Source: CAYWMQ01 sp964459635 (GTDB taxonomy: Bacteria; Patescibacteriota; Minisyncoccia; Phycocordibacterales; UBA12088). Taken from it: DNA of 21,175 bases. The DNA is taken from contig CAYWMQ010000012.1 of assembly GCA_964459635.1 (NCBI GenBank), positions 1-21,175 of the forward strand, written 5' to 3'. Each line of letters opens with the position of its first letter. The first letter of the stretch is position 1. Under the pieces are notes generated by a model. It worked only from the letters and a program-made list of their open reading frames with translations. It had not been told where the DNA came from and made no database searches. Made by a program: the position numbers and the translations under genes. Of this stretch, positions 1 to 7,036 are shown piece by piece.

Positions 1-1
1 T

Positions 2-556
2 CTCGGCATTACAGGAAATAGGCGCAAGCGTGAAGATGCGGTGCGCCACGTGCTTGATGCGGTATCAAGGTTTACCGCGGGCATACTGCTTCGCTGGATA
101 TCGTATCATCGGCTTTCACCTCAGCATGCGTATCTGCACGAGCCAACGGACTACCCTTCACTTGTGTACGACCTCATGGAGCCGTATCGGGGGTACGTGG
201 AAAAAATTGTGTACAACGCACTCAAGGCAGCGATAGCGGACGGAGTGGACGACAAAGAGTGGGTGGCATACGCTATTGCACATGTTGAAGACTATCTTGA
301 TGAAGTGGTGTACGTGGAGGCCACTAGGCAGCTTGTGACGTTTCAGGAACTCATGCACGGATCAATCCTTGCACTTCGCGCATACTTTCTAGGGGAAGCA
401 TCACGGTATATCGTGCCGGTGCCCGGCAAGCCGAATGGGGGGCGTCCGCGCAAAGTTGGATACAAGCTGTACGGCAGGTCGGCCGGCAAAACTGACTTTT
501 GGGCGGTATCGCGCACGATGTATGATCGGCAACAGAAGAGGATGAAGCCAGAATAG
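2..556 (+). CDS. cas1: Cas1-like integrase/endonuclease, 3' part (cut by window edge)
   Basis: The reading frame is open from the left edge (L-G-I-T-G-N-R-R...), so this is the C-terminal ~184 residues of a longer protein. The segment AYLHEPTDYPSLVYDLMEPY (nt 128-187) matches the Cas1 core. His (137-139) and Glu (179-181), with Asp at 170-172, sit where Cas1 proteins carry their metal-binding His and acidic residues. Cas1 with Cas2 integrates spacers into CRISPR arrays; solo Cas1 proteins act as casposases or have unknown roles. The tail after the core is long and basic (GKPNGGRPRKVGYKLYGRS, then K-T-D-F-W), which I do not recognise from common Cas1 subtypes. No CRISPR array or other cas gene is seen in the 21 kb to the right. 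The true start, the first catalytic Glu and the subtype lie outside the window. Confidence 0.77.
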   Translation, partial: LGITGNRRKREDAVRHVLDAVSRFTAGILLRWISYHRLSPQHAYLHEPTDYPSLVYDLMEPYRGYVEKIVYNALKAAIADGVDDKEWVAYAIAHVEDYLDEVVYVEATRQLVTFQELMHGSILALRAYFLGEASRYIVPVPGKPNGGRPRKVGYKLYGRSAGKTDFWAVSRTMYDRQQKRMKPE

Positions 557-567
557 TTGCCGGCTGC

Positions 568-625
568 TACGTAGCGTGTTACGTAACACTGTTTCCCATG
601 CCCCTCCCCCTACCGCTTCCCCTCT
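568..625. repeat. Dispersed repeat copy R1, downstream of the Cas1-like gene
   Basis: Starting 12 bases after the Cas1-like stop, bases 568-596 match 5176-5204 at 25 of 29 positions: TACGTAGC, four bases, then TTACGTAACAC and a GTYTCC end. A second block follows a 13-base insertion: CTACCGCTTCCCCTCT at 610-625 against CTACCTCTTCCCCTCT in the other copies. GTGTTACGTAACAC within it is a perfect 14-bp palindrome. The rest of the 557-743 gap holds no gene; it has a 9-bp inverted repeat (GTTTGACTT at 629-637, AAGTCAAAC at 691-699) and another TACGTAGC at 726-733. The function of the repeat is unknown. Confidence 0.6.
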
Positions 626-743
626 TTGGTTTGACTTGCTCTGCGCGAGACTGCGCCACCATTTCGCAAGCGCATTATGTTCGACATCGTAAGTCAAACA
701 TGTGTAGCGGTGGGTTTGTTCCATCTACGTAGCACACAGATCC

Positions 744-1190
744 TTATACCCTCCTCCATTCATCCCGCGCTTCGGGCTTCTTCTTCTTAGACGGCCACAG
801 AATAATCAAGATAGAGATGACGAGGTACGGCACCGCGAAAAGCCAGGTGCGCGGGGCCGGGCCCGGGTTGGTGAGGTCACCGAAGAAGCCGCGCAGCTGT
901 ACCAGCCACATTGCGCCCGCGAGCCCTAAGGGGACGTACGCAAGTGAAAACCACAACCAACGCTTGAGGTTGTCATCGTGAAAGACACTCGAGAGGAGCG
1001 AAAGGAGGAGGAAGATGAGGCTGAAGTAAAGCGTTGGTATGCCGATATACTCGACTTCTCGTGAATATGCACACTGGGCAGGCCCATGGCAAAAGTAAAC
1101 GGTGATAAAAAAACAAAATAAGGCAAGTACAGCGACGCCCATCGCAATACGCTTTATTCTCACGGCTCGAGTAATAGATTCGGAAATCAT
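744..1190 (-). CDS. Small four-helix membrane protein, unknown function
   Basis: A 148-residue protein with four hydrophobic segments (about residues 15-33, 50-70, 78-97, 114-132) and a basic, lysine-rich C-terminal tail. Two cysteines (34 and 40) lie just after the first helix in what would be an outside loop, a possible disulfide. The start codon overlaps the stop of the upstream hydrolase gene by four bases (ATGA), so the two are almost certainly co-transcribed and translationally coupled. This suggests the membrane protein works with the exported hydrolase, perhaps as an anchor or exit partner. I do not recognise a named family; the C-C plus four-helix pattern resembles small disulfide or VKOR/DsbB-type membrane proteins only loosely, and that is not claimed. 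The gene converges on the Cas1-like gene. Confidence 0.72.
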   Translation of the reverse strand: MISESITRAVRIKRIAMGVAVLALFCFFITVYFCHGPAQCAYSREVEYIGIPTLYFSLIFLLLSLLSSVFHDDNLKRWLWFSLAYVPLGLAGAMWLVQLRGFFGDLTNPGPAPRTWLFAVPYLVISILIILWPSKKKKPEARDEWRRV

Positions 1191-4150
1191 ACCTTATTGT
1201 TAATGTGAGTAATTACCTGTATGTACGTCGCGCCCTCTTCAGTACTCACAGTACCTCGCGCCACAAGTAACTCAACATAGCGCTCTGTGACCTGAAGCAG
1301 TATTTTGAACGCACGCGTGTGGCGCCGCTCTGCAAGCATGCGAAGAGTTTTGAGGTGCGCTTCAAAACCTTTTCGTTCCTTGTGCGGAAGTCGCATGGAG
1401 AGCGCAGCAAGCACGTCCAAATACTCCGCCATACTCATTTCACGCTGCATACCAAGGTTCAAGTCTACAGTTCCATCGCCATTTGTATCAACCCGCAGAG
1501 CGCTCACGGTGCCGCTTGCCACGGTGGTGCTAGCGCGAAGTGTAGGGGTTACAGGTATATCGTGAACCGAAAGAAGTACGTGCGCTTCGTCGTTCTGCAC
1601 TTTCTCCATTATAAACGTAAACGTGCCAGTAGCAGTGCCCTCAAGCGCAATACTGTACGTACCATCGGCAGGGACGCCCAAGTATTTTCCCTCCCCAAAG
1701 CGCATGGCGTAGCCGCCGGGTATCGGAGCCTCTCCCGTCACATCTGCATTGCTTGAGACCGCACGTCCTTCTTCATCTACTACAGTTACTTCTACCGGTG
1801 ATAACACTCGTATCCGCAATGCGGTGTTTGCATTGGACGGCTGTGGTTTGTTGCTGAAAACACGTGGTGGGAGCTGCGCGTTCAAAGCGATACTTTTTAA
1901 CAATAGCTCTATCGTTTGCTTCACAGGTGCAGTTCGCATAATTTCGGCGTGTCCTGGGCCAAGACCGGTCGCTTGCTTTTGATACGTAAAAAGGTTGACA
2001 TAGTAGCTTCTCCCCGTATCCGCACTTGCCCATACCACCGTACCATCCCCCTCTGTTGTAAACACAGGCTCATAGTCCGGCGTTAAAAGTTGTCCACAAG
2101 ACACGCGTTTAAAGTACCAGTTCCGTTCGCATATAGTCTGCGTGCGTGTCACGTAACGGATACCCTGTATCGTATCCAACCCCCACCCAACTATATTAGT
2201 GAGCCTCACATGCTCGGGTGCTTGCCATTCATCAAGGGACTGATGCGCAGCTTCCGCGCCACGTAAAAGCGAAGGAATGGCTTGCTCGGGCCTTAGCGTG
2301 TCTTGTGTGTCCGGGCGCGCGCGGTACGCCCCTTCCATATAGGCTTGTAGCTCGCCAAATGTCTCAATAGCCTCGCCAAAACGTGTACGTTCCGTTGCTT
2401 GCAGTGCGCCGTCCGAAAAAGTAATCGTCGGGGCCGCGACTTTATTCAGGTACGCTGCCGAAGGCAGAAGCCCGTACGCGCCCGGCAATGTTCGCGCGAT
2501 AGATCGGGCGTCCGCGTTATTGATGAGCGGACCGTACGATGCCGGAATGCCTTGTCCCTCCCCGTGGAGTATAGACGCGACCGCCTTCGGGGTACCGTAG
2601 TGCGGCACCGCTACCATAATCATTTGGTCTACGAGCGCATCTTTTTCTTCCTGTGCCAAGACATCCACGAGCGCTTTCGCCACCAAGCCTCCGTTGCTGT
2701 GTGCGAGGAGCGTAACGCGTCCGGAGTCGGACCGTTCGGCTATGGCGGCCACCGCGTCTCGCAGCCGATAGGTACCGCCACCCGCAACAGGCACCTCCAT
2801 ACGCGCTACCTCTTGCACATCGTAGCGCCAGTCATACCGCAGGGCTCCCCACGAAGCGATAGCACCGGCTTCAACCAGCGTGTCCATGAAATCCGCGAAA
2901 TCACCGTACATGTCCACACCCGCAACACTCCGCACAATGTCAGTAGCGTACACCGTGTCGTCGTCACGCGGCCTCCCATCTTCTTTAAACAAAAGCTGCT
3001 GCTCGTAATCGCCTACGACTGGCGGCCAAACACGCTGCCGGTTCCACTGTCCGCTTGGCACCACAAGCTCCGTGGCTTGGAAGCCGGGGATGAACGCCAC
3101 GGACGAGTACCCCGTGCGAAATGTAAATGGAGCGCCGTCCGCATGCGATGCAAGCGTAAGGGAGGTATCAGATGTGTTTGCGCTAAACGCATACGTATAC
3201 TCACCCTTAGGAAACGTGGACGCAGCACGGTACTGCTCGCCGTTTGTGTAGTCGCCATCGCGTAGTGCCTCGGGCGCAGTACTATCTTTGGACATAAAGA
3301 GCGTCGTTGTACGCAGAGGCGTAGCGCTCGGTACAGCTCTGACCGTGACATTGGTCGGCTGTCTGTTGCTTGAGTCCGTATACACGACCGCAAAGTAGAA
3401 TGTGTCACGGTCTGCAATTCCGCGCTCGGGGTTTGGGCCGGAGGATACCACCCCGCGGGATCCCATGTACGGCTCTGTGGAAGCAAGTGCGAGGGTCGGA
3501 GCACCGCCTGCCGCACTAACGGTCGCCCGCACGCGCAACACCCCTTCTGCCGTATCTGCAAATGCGCGTCGCGGCCCGAGATAAGTAGGGCGTGGCGGTG
3601 GGCCAACAGTGAGGTCACAGGCGAGCTCGCGTCCCAGTAGTGACTCCGGAAACATACTGTCCGCGAAATCACCGGTGCACGCGGTACCCACACAAGGGAC
3701 ATGTATTGAAAGAGTATGTGTGCGAGCAAGCGTGGCCGGTGCCTGCAATACTCCCCCGTCTTCATTTACAGATAGATACGCGCACAGGAAGTTGTCCGCA
3801 GCCCAGCCTTCGTAGTCGTACTCCGTACATATACCCGCTTCCTCATCCCATGTGGCGCAGTGGTCTTCCTGTGCCCATGGTATAAGAATGGAGTACTCCG
3901 TGAGATAGGTATAGTCACCGGCACCCGCACGCACCTCAAAGGGCACAGACGCGAGAGTGCCTGCTTGCACGTCCACTTCTATGGTGCCCGGCTCTACGGT
4001 GAAGCTATGTGGGACCCACTCGTCGCCACGGAGAACCTTGTCGCCTGGCACATAGCTAAGCATCAGGAAAGTCAATGCAAGACCTGTACACAAGCTGACA
4101 CGGATGGCCTTTTGCATGCATGCATTGTAGGCGGAGCAGAGCAGCTTCAC
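1187..4150 (-). CDS. Exported LCAT/PGAP1-like alpha/beta hydrolase (putative lipase/esterase), 987 aa
   Basis: A GTG start at 4150 is chosen because GGAGAGGAAAG lies just upstream; an in-frame ATG at 4117 would give a tighter signal peptide. The N-terminus has a basic then hydrophobic stretch (VSLCTGLALTFLML), consistent with export. About 400 residues of beta-rich, Thr/Ser-rich sequence precede an alpha/beta-hydrolase domain. Likely triad: Ser485 in LLAHSNGGLVAK, Asp702 in EGDGTVVW and His734 in GPGHAEIM, the LCAT-type order. Residues 888-899 (DTNGDGTVDLNL) form an EF-hand-like calcium loop of the kind found in dockerin or thrombospondin-3 repeats. A paralogue with the same motif order lies at the right edge of the window. 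The substrate (lipid ester, GPI-like or cell-wall ester) is unknown. It is coupled to a small membrane protein downstream. Confidence 0.85.
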   Translation of the reverse strand: MKLLCSAYNACMQKAIRVSLCTGLALTFLMLSYVPGDKVLRGDEWVPHSFTVEPGTIEVDVQAGTLASVPFEVRAGAGDYTYLTEYSILIPWAQEDHCATWDEEAGICTEYDYEGWAADNFLCAYLSVNEDGGVLQAPATLARTHTLSIHVPCVGTACTGDFADSMFPESLLGRELACDLTVGPPPRPTYLGPRRAFADTAEGVLRVRATVSAAGGAPTLALASTEPYMGSRGVVSSGPNPERGIADRDTFYFAVVYTDSSNRQPTNVTVRAVPSATPLRTTTLFMSKDSTAPEALRDGDYTNGEQYRAASTFPKGEYTYAFSANTSDTSLTLASHADGAPFTFRTGYSSVAFIPGFQATELVVPSGQWNRQRVWPPVVGDYEQQLLFKEDGRPRDDDTVYATDIVRSVAGVDMYGDFADFMDTLVEAGAIASWGALRYDWRYDVQEVARMEVPVAGGGTYRLRDAVAAIAERSDSGRVTLLAHSNGGLVAKALVDVLAQEEKDALVDQMIMVAVPHYGTPKAVASILHGEGQGIPASYGPLINNADARSIARTLPGAYGLLPSAAYLNKVAAPTITFSDGALQATERTRFGEAIETFGELQAYMEGAYRARPDTQDTLRPEQAIPSLLRGAEAAHQSLDEWQAPEHVRLTNIVGWGLDTIQGIRYVTRTQTICERNWYFKRVSCGQLLTPDYEPVFTTEGDGTVVWASADTGRSYYVNLFTYQKQATGLGPGHAEIMRTAPVKQTIELLLKSIALNAQLPPRVFSNKPQPSNANTALRIRVLSPVEVTVVDEEGRAVSSNADVTGEAPIPGGYAMRFGEGKYLGVPADGTYSIALEGTATGTFTFIMEKVQNDEAHVLLSVHDIPVTPTLRASTTVASGTVSALRVDTNGDGTVDLNLGMQREMSMAEYLDVLAALSMRLPHKERKGFEAHLKTLRMLAERRHTRAFKILLQVTERYVELLVARGTVSTEEGATYIQVITHINNKV

Positions 4151-4200
4151 AATCTTTCCTCTCCACCGTCAGCGTGTTGCTGACAGCGGTGGCACCCTGC

Positions 4201-4261
4201 TACGTAACACCGTCTCCTACCTCTTCCCCTCTGCGGGCACGTCTTTGCACAGGCCGAGGCG
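4201..4261 (-). pseudogene. Remnant of a second glucoamylase 3' end (repeat copy R2)
   Basis: Read on the minus strand, 4261-4217 encodes RLGLCKDVPAEGKR followed by TAG. The intact GH15 gene ends RLGLCKDVPAAEGKR then TAG, and the match continues past the stop through GGAGACGGTGTTACGTA. The differences are telling: three are synonymous third-position changes (Gly, Leu and Arg codons) and one is a whole-codon Ala deletion. That pattern suggests the copy evolved as coding sequence before it was cut off. Further N-terminal the resemblance fades; an in-register Ser/Thr, Ala, His, Thr and Gln may continue to about 4303, across an in-frame TAG. It has no start or domain and cannot be a working gene. 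Confidence 0.7.
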
Positions 4262-4343
4262 TGAGAACGCTGACTAAAACACGTGCGCCGTTTTTGTGTT
4301 CTGAACCGCAGCAAAAAAACACAGCAGCACTCACTCTGTCCAC

Positions 4344-4379
4344 CTGTACGTCTATGAACGGCCGTTCATAGACGTACAG
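4344..4379. repeat. Perfect 36-bp palindrome, copy 1 (left of the Cas2-fold gene)
   Basis: Two 18-base arms, CTGTACGTCTATGAACGG and its exact complement, meet with no spacer at a GGCC centre (4361/4362). The inner 34 bp are identical to copy 2 at 5040-5073. The right end covers the expected -35 position of the Cas2-fold gene promoter, so it is well placed as an operator for autorepression. It could equally be an end or attachment sequence of a mobile module. Neither role is proven by the sequence. Confidence 0.9.
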
Positions 4380-4407
4380 CACCTCACCCTGCGGTATACT
4401 GTACCGT
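4372..4407 (+). promoter_or_regulatory. Leaderless promoter of the Cas2-fold gene
   Basis: TATACT at 4395-4400 is a near-consensus -10 box exactly seven bases before the ATG at 4408, so the transcript should begin at or next to the start codon. No Shine-Dalgarno sequence is present. The -35 position (about 4372-4377, ACGTAC) is poor and lies inside palindrome copy 1. Confidence 0.6.
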
Positions 4408-4983
4408 ATGGCACGCAAGAGATTGGGCACGAATCAACAAAAAGTACTGCTCCTGCTTCGTGCGGGCGTGGCGCTCTCGCTTATGAAAGCGACCGGTGTG
4501 AAGCGACAGACACGCGTACTCCACGACATCGCGGATGAGTGGCGTATGCTAAACCGTATCGCGCTAGAGCGCAGCATCGAGTCGCTCTATCGCTCAAAGC
4601 TGGTGAAGCGGAAGGTTCACCAAGATGGCACCGTCACACTCGTTCTCACTGAGGCCGGCATAGAGCGCGCACTGCGGTATGACCTTGCTAAACTCTCAAT
4701 CGCAAAGCCGAAACGCTGGGATGGTAAATGGCGACTGGTCATGTACGACATACCGGAAGATGAGCGGGACCTGCGCTTGGAGCTACTTCGCAGGCTCAAA
4801 CATCTCGGCTTTGTTGAGCTACAGCATTCCGTGTTTATCCATCCATATGAGTGTAAAGATGAAATAGAGTATCTCATAGAGGTGTACGACGCCCGTACGT
4901 ATATACGGCGGCTCGTGGTAGAGGAGATAGACACGCCCGAACCACTCCTTAAGCACTTCAACCTGCGAACGCACCGCGCGTAA
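4408..4983 (+). CDS. PaaX-like winged-helix protein with Cas2-fold C-terminal domain, 191 aa
   Basis: Residues 1-90 look like a winged-helix DNA-binding domain (TNQQKVLLLLRAGVALSL, then helices and the wing KRKVHQDGTVTLVLTEAG). Residues 107-175 look like the ferredoxin-like Cas2 fold: WRLVMYDIPEDERDLRLELL, then LGFVELQHSVFIHPY and a final strand. Asp114 in MYDIP is in the place of the Cas2 metal-binding Asp. PaaX-family repressors have this two-part make-up, and free-standing relatives are often annotated Cas2 in Patescibacteria. The gene stands alone, convergent with GH15, with an identical long palindrome on each side. A DNA-binding, possibly autoregulatory role is most likely; a nuclease or integration-partner role is possible. 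It is not an ordinary adaptation Cas2, since it carries the extra winged helix and no array is near. Confidence 0.82.
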   Translation: MARKRLGTNQQKVLLLLRAGVALSLMKATGVKRQTRVLHDIADEWRMLNRIALERSIESLYRSKLVKRKVHQDGTVTLVLTEAGIERALRYDLAKLSIAKPKRWDGKWRLVMYDIPEDERDLRLELLRRLKHLGFVELQHSVFIHPYECKDEIEYLIEVYDARTYIRRLVVEEIDTPEPLLKHFNLRTHRA

Positions 4984-5039
4984 CCGTGAGCAGTACGTAG
5001 TCGTGTGCCCCTGTGCTGCAGCCACGTTGCCTCGCGCTC

Positions 5040-5073
5040 TGTACGTCTATGAACGGCCGTTCATAGACGTACA
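5040..5073. repeat. Perfect 34-bp palindrome, copy 2 (right of the Cas2-fold gene)
   Basis: Arms TGTACGTCTATGAACGG and complement, centre at 5056/5057, identical over 34 bp to the inner part of copy 1. It starts 56 bases after the Cas2-fold gene stop. The two centres are 695 bp apart. It could fold as a hairpin in RNA, but no T-run follows on either strand, so it is a poor intrinsic terminator. That weakens the terminator explanation and leaves protein binding or DNA recombination as better guesses. Confidence 0.9.
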
Positions 5074-5092
5074 TGTGGGGTGTGGGGCATGC

Positions 5093-5114
5093 GCGCTTCT
5101 GCTAAGCAGAGCGC
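5093..5114. other. Small hairpin between convergent genes
   Basis: GCGCTTCTGC and GCAGAGCGC pair with one bulged T around a TAA loop. It lies between the Cas2-fold gene and GH15, which converge, and may help end transcription, though no T-run follows. Nothing else recognisable is seen in 5074-5175. Confidence 0.3.
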
Positions 5115-5175
5115 GGACGCAACCGCTCGACAATGCGGGATAGACGTGGAAACGGTAGGCACGGTAGTGCCTTGT

Positions 5176-5255
5176 TACGTAGCATATTACGTAACACCGT
5201 CTCCTACCTCTTCCCCTCTGCTGCGGGCACGTCTTTGCACAGCCCAAGCCGTGTG
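5176..5255. repeat. Dispersed repeat copy R3, overlapping the GH15 3' end
   Basis: This copy contains TACGTAGCATATTACGTAAC (5176-5195), then the last codons and stop of the GH15 gene on the complementary strand. The left part matches R1 after the Cas1-like gene; the block from TTACGTAACAC to about 5255 matches R2 at 4201-4261. GTTACGT (5174-5180) and ACGTAAC (5189-5195) form an inverted repeat just beyond the GH15 stop. Confidence 0.65.
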
Positions 5256-6904
5256 AGGGCGTCTATGTACGCGTGGTACGTGATGACATACTGCGCATGG
5301 CTCCATGTGAGCGGCGTGGCGGAGATGTGCTCGCCGGTGTGCGGATGAAGCTGCTCGGGCAAAAGGCCCGTGGGGCTTGCGTGTCGCAGCACCCAGCGCA
5401 GCCGCTCAAGCGGCAGCGTGAGGTCGCTCGCCTTCTCCGCGCTGGCCAGCTCGTACTCCGCAAGCCAGAGCGTGGTGAGTATCCAGGGGTTGCCCGGCAC
5501 ATCGTCTGCGGCTCGAAAGTAGTGGTCACCTTCGTAGCGCGCAATGCCTCCCACGCTCGTCTGAATGGTGAGCCGTTCCTTCACGCGCTCATACATGGCA
5601 GTGAGCCGTCTGTCTTCAAGCGGCAGTATCCCGTAGCGAAAGAGGCCGTAAAACGCGGACACGTCGATCGTGCGATCTTTCTCACGCTCCAGCGTGCCCG
5701 GCCGAAGCGCCTTGAGCGCAATACCATCCGCGTCTATAAGCTGCGTCATAATGCCGTCACGAACCTCTGCAGCGGCACTTGCCCAGCGCGCCCGCGCCAC
5801 TTCTTTCCCGAGAAGCTTTGCAAACTGAGCTGCGGCTTCAAGCGCCGCCGTCACTGTGCACGCAGTGTACGTAAAGGTGCCAAGCTGCTCTTCCCACAGA
5901 TCATGCGATATGAGCGGTAAGCCATTTTCTTTGTCGCGATACTTGGTGAGAAAGTCTGCCGCGCGGCGTATGTACGAATTGTACAAGCCCTCAATAAACT
6001 CCACATCGCGCGTGAGCTCGTAGTGTGCCGCGAGCGACACGAGCGTGGTCGCCGTTTCGTCTTCTTGTATCGGTGGCTGCGCCCTACCCTCGAACACCCA
6101 CGGATGCCACGAACTCCCGAGCGATCGGTCGGGCCTGTACTTGTGCAGCAGGTAGCCTTCGTCCGTAATGACCTCCTCCCAAAAGGCGTGCTGCCGCGCG
6201 GCGCTTGCAGTGTGGCCCGCTCGTAAGAACGCCAGCGTCGTATAGCCCGCATCGCGCGGCCATGAGTAACAGTACGTGTCGCGTCCCACCTGCAAAATGG
6301 ACGAGTCGGTGGACGCCACTATGGCGCCATGGTTGTCGGTGTGCGCGCGCATGATGAGGAGCGAGCGTTTGTAGAGGTCGGTCAGGTCTTGCTCGAGCCC
6401 GCACGTCGCCATTTCACGCCTGTTGACCCAGGCTTCCCAGAAGTCGGTGGTGGTGCGCATGAGGTGCTCGGGACCGCGTGTGCGTATGTCGCGGTGGAGC
6501 CGTGCGACGCGCCGGTACGTGTGAGATGCGAGCACCCAGTACGACACCTCTTCTGTACCGTGTGGTGCAAGGCTCAGCGTGAGTCCAAGCACGGAGTCTA
6601 CCGTGCCGTGCTCTATGGCGCACTTCGAGAGCACGCCGTCTTCGGCGTCGCGCCAGGTGCCTTCGCGCCCCTCCGTACCCAAGAGACCGATGCTGTAGTC
6701 GTCGAAAAAGCCGGATTGTGTGCGGGCAGAGATGAGAAACACGCGGCGGCCTTTGTAGTGGAGGATAGCCTGCTCTTCNNNNNNNNNNNNNNNNNNNNNN
6801 NNNNNNNNNNNNNNNNNNNNNNNNNNNNNNNNNNNNNNNNNNNNNNNNNNNNNNNNNNNNNNNNNNNNNNNNNNNNNNTTACTGAGTACGAGGGAGCGGG
6901 ACAT
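5204..6904 (-). CDS. GH15 glucoamylase-type glycoside hydrolase, interrupted by an assembly gap
   Basis: GH15 enzymes release glucose from the non-reducing ends of starch, glycogen or related glucans, or split trehalose. Visible motifs: YCYSWPRDAGYTT (about 6235-6271), which lines the substrate pocket; IQEDETATTL near 6045-6075, holding the likely acid Glu; TGLLPEQLHPHTGEH near 5340-5370, holding the likely base Glu. The start is placed at ATG 6904 because MSRSLVLS is followed in many relatives by the N-terminal beta-sandwich. That domain normally needs about 100 more residues than the 100-N gap (6779-6878) allows, so the real gap is probably longer. It is the last gene of the alpha-glucan cluster. 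No signal peptide is seen, so action on an internal polymer is likely. The last 15 codons are duplicated at 4217-4261. Confidence 0.88.
   Translation of the reverse strand: MSRSLVLSXXXXXXXXXXXXXXXXXXXXXXXXXXXXXXXXXXEEQAILHYKGRRVFLISARTQSGFFDDYSIGLLGTEGREGTWRDAEDGVLSKCAIEHGTVDSVLGLTLSLAPHGTEEVSYWVLASHTYRRVARLHRDIRTRGPEHLMRTTTDFWEAWVNRREMATCGLEQDLTDLYKRSLLIMRAHTDNHGAIVASTDSSILQVGRDTYCYSWPRDAGYTTLAFLRAGHTASAARQHAFWEEVITDEGYLLHKYRPDRSLGSSWHPWVFEGRAQPPIQEDETATTLVSLAAHYELTRDVEFIEGLYNSYIRRAADFLTKYRDKENGLPLISHDLWEEQLGTFTYTACTVTAALEAAAQFAKLLGKEVARARWASAAAEVRDGIMTQLIDADGIALKALRPGTLEREKDRTIDVSAFYGLFRYGILPLEDRRLTAMYERVKERLTIQTSVGGIARYEGDHYFRAADDVPGNPWILTTLWLAEYELASAEKASDLTLPLERLRWVLRHASPTGLLPEQLHPHTGEHISATPLTWSHAQYVITYHAYIDALTRLGLCKDVPAAEGKR
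6779..6878. other. Assembly gap (100 N) inside the GH15 gene
   Basis: Exactly 100 unresolved bases, the usual placeholder length, with GH15 coding sequence on both sides. The frame happens to be kept across 100 bases, but the missing N-terminal domain suggests that more sequence is absent. Confidence 0.97.
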
Positions 6905-6909
6905 AAACT

Positions 6910-6938
6910 GGGGAATGGGAATGCGTATGGGAATGGGG
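6910..6938 (+). other. G-run cluster (possible quadruplex) just upstream of GH15
   Basis: Four runs of three or more G (6910-6913, 6917-6919, 6929-6931, 6935-6938) separated by AAT, a nine-base loop and AAT fit the general pattern of an intramolecular quadruplex. It lies 5-34 bases upstream of the GH15 start, G-rich on the strand opposite the mRNA. Similar ATGGG or GGGAAT tracts occur at 10669-10686 and 17364-17379. Confidence 0.4.
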
Positions 6939-7036
6939 ACGACGGTCACCCACCCGCATGTATCGTCCGGGTATTCACACGTGCGCCACGTATCGCGTCA
7001 CGTACTCGGTTGACCGGCTAGGCAAGCGCGCGCATC

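Noticed and set aside
2399..3265. Plus-strand open frame opposite the large hydrolase
   Set aside because: Arg/His-rich composition and no family match; the opposite strand has signal peptide, catalytic triad and calcium loop.
4200..4430. Minus-strand 76-residue open frame across the palindrome
   Set aside because: It is an overlapping frame produced by the palindrome and the GH15 remnant; the remnant itself is read in a different frame.
4408..4983. Ordinary spacer-acquisition Cas2
   Set aside because: The protein is about twice the length of Cas2 and has an N-terminal winged helix of the PaaX type; no array or adjoining cas1 is next to it.
4344..5073. CRISPR array made of the palindromic repeat
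   Set aside because: There are only two copies, 695 bp apart with a gene between them, and no short regularly spaced units.
5047..5247. Small minus-strand open frame ending in the same residues as the frame at copy 1
   Set aside because: The shared peptide (CTSMNGRS) merely reflects the repeated palindrome; no start signals or other conservation.
568..5255. Transposon or casposon spanning the Cas1-like gene to GH15
   Set aside because: No polymerase, transposase or terminal inverted repeat at the outer limits is visible; the R copies are partial and direct. Kept only as a hypothesis in the findings.
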